Virus record (IMG/VR): IMGVR_UViG_3300036790_000073
Location: 1-35,643 of that record
DNA length: 35,643 bases
From: a virus
Strand: one strand, 5' to 3'
The translations under genes and the position numbers were made by a program. The notes beneath the pieces are model-generated. The model was not told the origin of the DNA. It was given only the letters and a program-made list of their open reading frames with translations, and made no database searches. Every line of letters begins with the position of its first letter. The first letter of the stretch is position 1. Shown here one piece after another: positions 35,411-35,643 of the stretch.

Positions 35411-35643
35411 TTATTTGATAGCAAGGATTCGCGCGGCGATATCCTTGCCGGACCTGGACCCGTACCCGTCCCCGGACCCGTACCCGTCCCCGTACCCGTA
35501 CCCGTCCCCGTACCCGTACCCGTACCCGTACCCGTCCCCGGACCCGTACCCGTCCCCGTACCCGTACCCGTCCCCGGACCCGTACCCGTACCCGTACCCG
35601 TACCCGTCCCCGGACCCGTACCCGTCCCCGGACCCGTACCCGT
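35411..35643 (-). CDS. Gly-Tyr/Asp/Ser repeat protein, C-terminal part (continues from window start)
   Basis: The same frame as the partial gene at 1-361 once the 99-bp overlap is removed. The repeat runs down to 35459 and is followed by Ser-Arg-Ser-Gly and [11 protein letters not shown], then TAA at 35413-35411. The transition codon AGG (Arg) replaces GGG in the last unit, suggesting the repeat degenerated at its edge. The unique tail of about 14 residues is predicted helical. Its good length and phase support a circular molecule. Confidence 0.8.
   Translation of the reverse strand, partial: GYGSGDGYGSGDGYGYGYGYGSGDGYGYGDGYGSGDGYGYGYGYGDGYGYGDGYGSGDGYGSRSGKDIAARILAIK
35459..35643. repeat. 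Hexanucleotide tandem array, right copy (coding)
   Basis: The same cccgta/cccgtc/cccgga hexamers. The last 99 bases equal bases 1-99 exactly, the signature of a circular or terminally redundant contig. Without the overlap the whole array is 270 bp, 45 hexamers: 26 Tyr-Gly, 12 Asp-Gly and 7 Ser-Gly units. Confidence 0.95.

Overview
The window is a tailed-phage genome, most likely complete and circular as assembled. Every supported protein gene lies on the minus strand, so transcription runs from high to low coordinates. The first 99 bases are repeated exactly as the last 99 (1..99 = 35545..35643), and this overlap falls inside a hexanucleotide tandem repeat. Collapsing it gives a 35,544-bp circle and joins two partial reading frames in phase into one 164-codon gene with a (Xaa-Gly)45 repeat. 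No integrase, transposase, tRNA or plus-strand gene was seen. The gene set fits a podovirus (terminase, ~700-aa portal, scaffold, capsid, tubular-tail proteins, large Ala/Gln/Gly/Pro-rich ejection proteins). A Gram-negative host is likely: there are sigma70-type promoters, AGGAGG ribosome sites, Sec signal peptides and a lipobox protein. Composition is moderately GC-rich with very tight packing (many ATGA, GTGA and TAATG junctions).

In transcription order from the right end: (1) A regulatory hub at about 34,830-34,972 has two tandem sigma70-like promoters, an 11-bp dyad and a predicted ~65-nt terminated RNA, followed by ~300 bp without a convincing gene. (2) A block of small genes (29.4-34.5 kb) includes a VRR-NUC nuclease, a cold-shock protein, a likely Acb2-type cyclic-nucleotide sponge (anti-CBASS), a KTSC protein and several tiny Cys-rich or coiled-coil proteins. 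(3) The packaging and head module (22.8-29.4 kb) holds a DUF5681 small-terminase candidate, large terminase, zinc ribbon, portal, scaffold and major capsid protein. (4) The tail module (14.8-22.7 kb) holds a duplicated-domain head/tail protein, a tail fibre, a signal-peptide protein, and tail-tubular A- and B-like proteins. (5) Ejection-type proteins occupy 7.9-14.8 kb. (6) A putative lysis-associated set (6.1-7.9 kb) includes a DUF5675 protein and a coiled-coil/TM protein, but no recognisable endolysin.

(7) Two further promoters at about 6.08 and 4.12 kb share a 15-bp core and ACATTATA-type operator half-sites. The second one drives a likely ribbon-helix-helix repressor. Below it lie a putative annealing protein, a RecB/Cas4-like exonuclease, two helical proteins and a lipoprotein, so this looks like a recombination operon. 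A large secreted Cys-rich, poly-Thr protein sits between the two promoters. (8) A 320-bp gene-free, hairpin-rich stretch (984-1306) precedes the last genes: a 114-aa protein, a DUF6948-like protein, the Gly-Tyr/Asp/Ser repeat protein that crosses the window ends, and two small proteins that run up to the regulatory hub.

No DNA polymerase, helicase or RNA polymerase is encoded, so the phage probably depends on host replication and transcription.
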